A DNA stretch of 64,000 nucleotides from Saccharopolyspora ipomoeae (GTDB lineage Bacteria > Actinomycetota > Actinomycetes > Mycobacteriales > Pseudonocardiaceae), in the NCBI RefSeq assembly GCF_029952525.1, contig NZ_JASAOF010000001.1:310001-374000 (forward strand), in the 5' to 3' direction. The notes beneath the pieces are model-generated. The model did not search any database. It saw nothing but the letters and a program-made list of their open reading frames with translations, and was not told where the DNA came from. The translations under genes were made by a program, and so were the position numbers. Numbering within the stretch: the stretch's first letter is position 1; each line of letters opens with the position of its first letter. Of this stretch, positions 63,642-64,000 are shown piece after piece.

Positions 63642-64000
<359 letters not shown>

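Overview
The window is high-GC actinobacterial chromosome with dense genes, many GTG or TTG starts and many ATGA/GTGA couplings. A complete Pup-proteasome set, mycothiol ligase MshC, DUF3090 and SCO1664-type proteins, acVLRF1 and SufU/SufT place it in Actinomycetia. The gene content resembles a Pseudonocardiales genome such as Saccharopolyspora, but the genus is inferred. I see no prophage, transposase, rRNA, tRNA or CRISPR array. It reads as conserved core chromosome whose unusual content is intergenic.

Layout. 0-5 kb: end of PTS enzyme I, a 5'-3' exonuclease, a Pro/Gln-rich DUF4333 membrane protein and the Ski2-like helicase HelY. 5-9.5 kb: a diacylglycerol-kinase-like lipid kinase, TatC, TatA, a small membrane protein and the WYL regulators PafC and PafB. 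9.7-19.3 kb: the Pup-proteasome region (pafA, prcB-prcA, pup, dop, mpa), interrupted by an SDR, a Nudix hydrolase and an aldo/keto reductase. 19.8-21.3 kb: two tandem Pro/Gln-rich membrane proteins. 21.5-24.6 kb: TrmI, a site-2 protease and a RecB-like Fe-S nuclease. 24.7-28.8 kb: a VOC protein, hisG, hisE, a homoserine-dehydrogenase-like protein and a HAD phosphatase. 28.9-35 kb: a PAP2-like/kinase-like/flippase fusion, a PAC2 protein, a StyA-like monooxygenase and mshC. 35.5-38.4 kb: a glycine-betaine-type ABC transporter. 38.6-44.7 kb: a VWA/MoxR pair, a serine hydrolase, and SCO1664 and DUF3090 proteins. 45-52 kb: an LD-carboxypeptidase, a uridine-kinase-like protein and a dipeptide-type ABC transporter. 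52-60.4 kb: an Imm1-like protein, TetR, enoyl-CoA hydratase, a Gbn-like small HTH, ABC-F, acVLRF1, a dGTPase and a lycopene cyclase. 60.7-64 kb: an EAL-CBS-GGDEF protein, then SufT, SufU and the end of SufS.

How the parts work together. Pup is ligated by PafA, removed by Dop, and read by Mpa feeding the PrcBA 20S core. PafBC is the DNA-damage activator known to accompany this system. Strong hairpins lie downstream of prcA and of pup, so the proteasome genes are probably several transcription units. The ABC-F, acVLRF1 and Gbn-like genes form a translation-rescue/nucleoid neighbourhood, and acVLRF1 overlaps the dGTPase gene.

The most unusual signal is a set of intergenic palindromes at gene ends. 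There are three distinct families: units centred on GTTTTCATGAAAAC, units built from GAAAACC/GGTTTTC, and three copies of a 68-70 bp element whose conserved asymmetric core is bracketed by stems that change but still pair. Most lie between convergent genes or just downstream of a gene and could be bidirectional terminators or binding sites. A fourth repeat resembles a MITE. Many genes also show a TANNNT box 6-8 nt before the start codon, suggesting leaderless transcripts.
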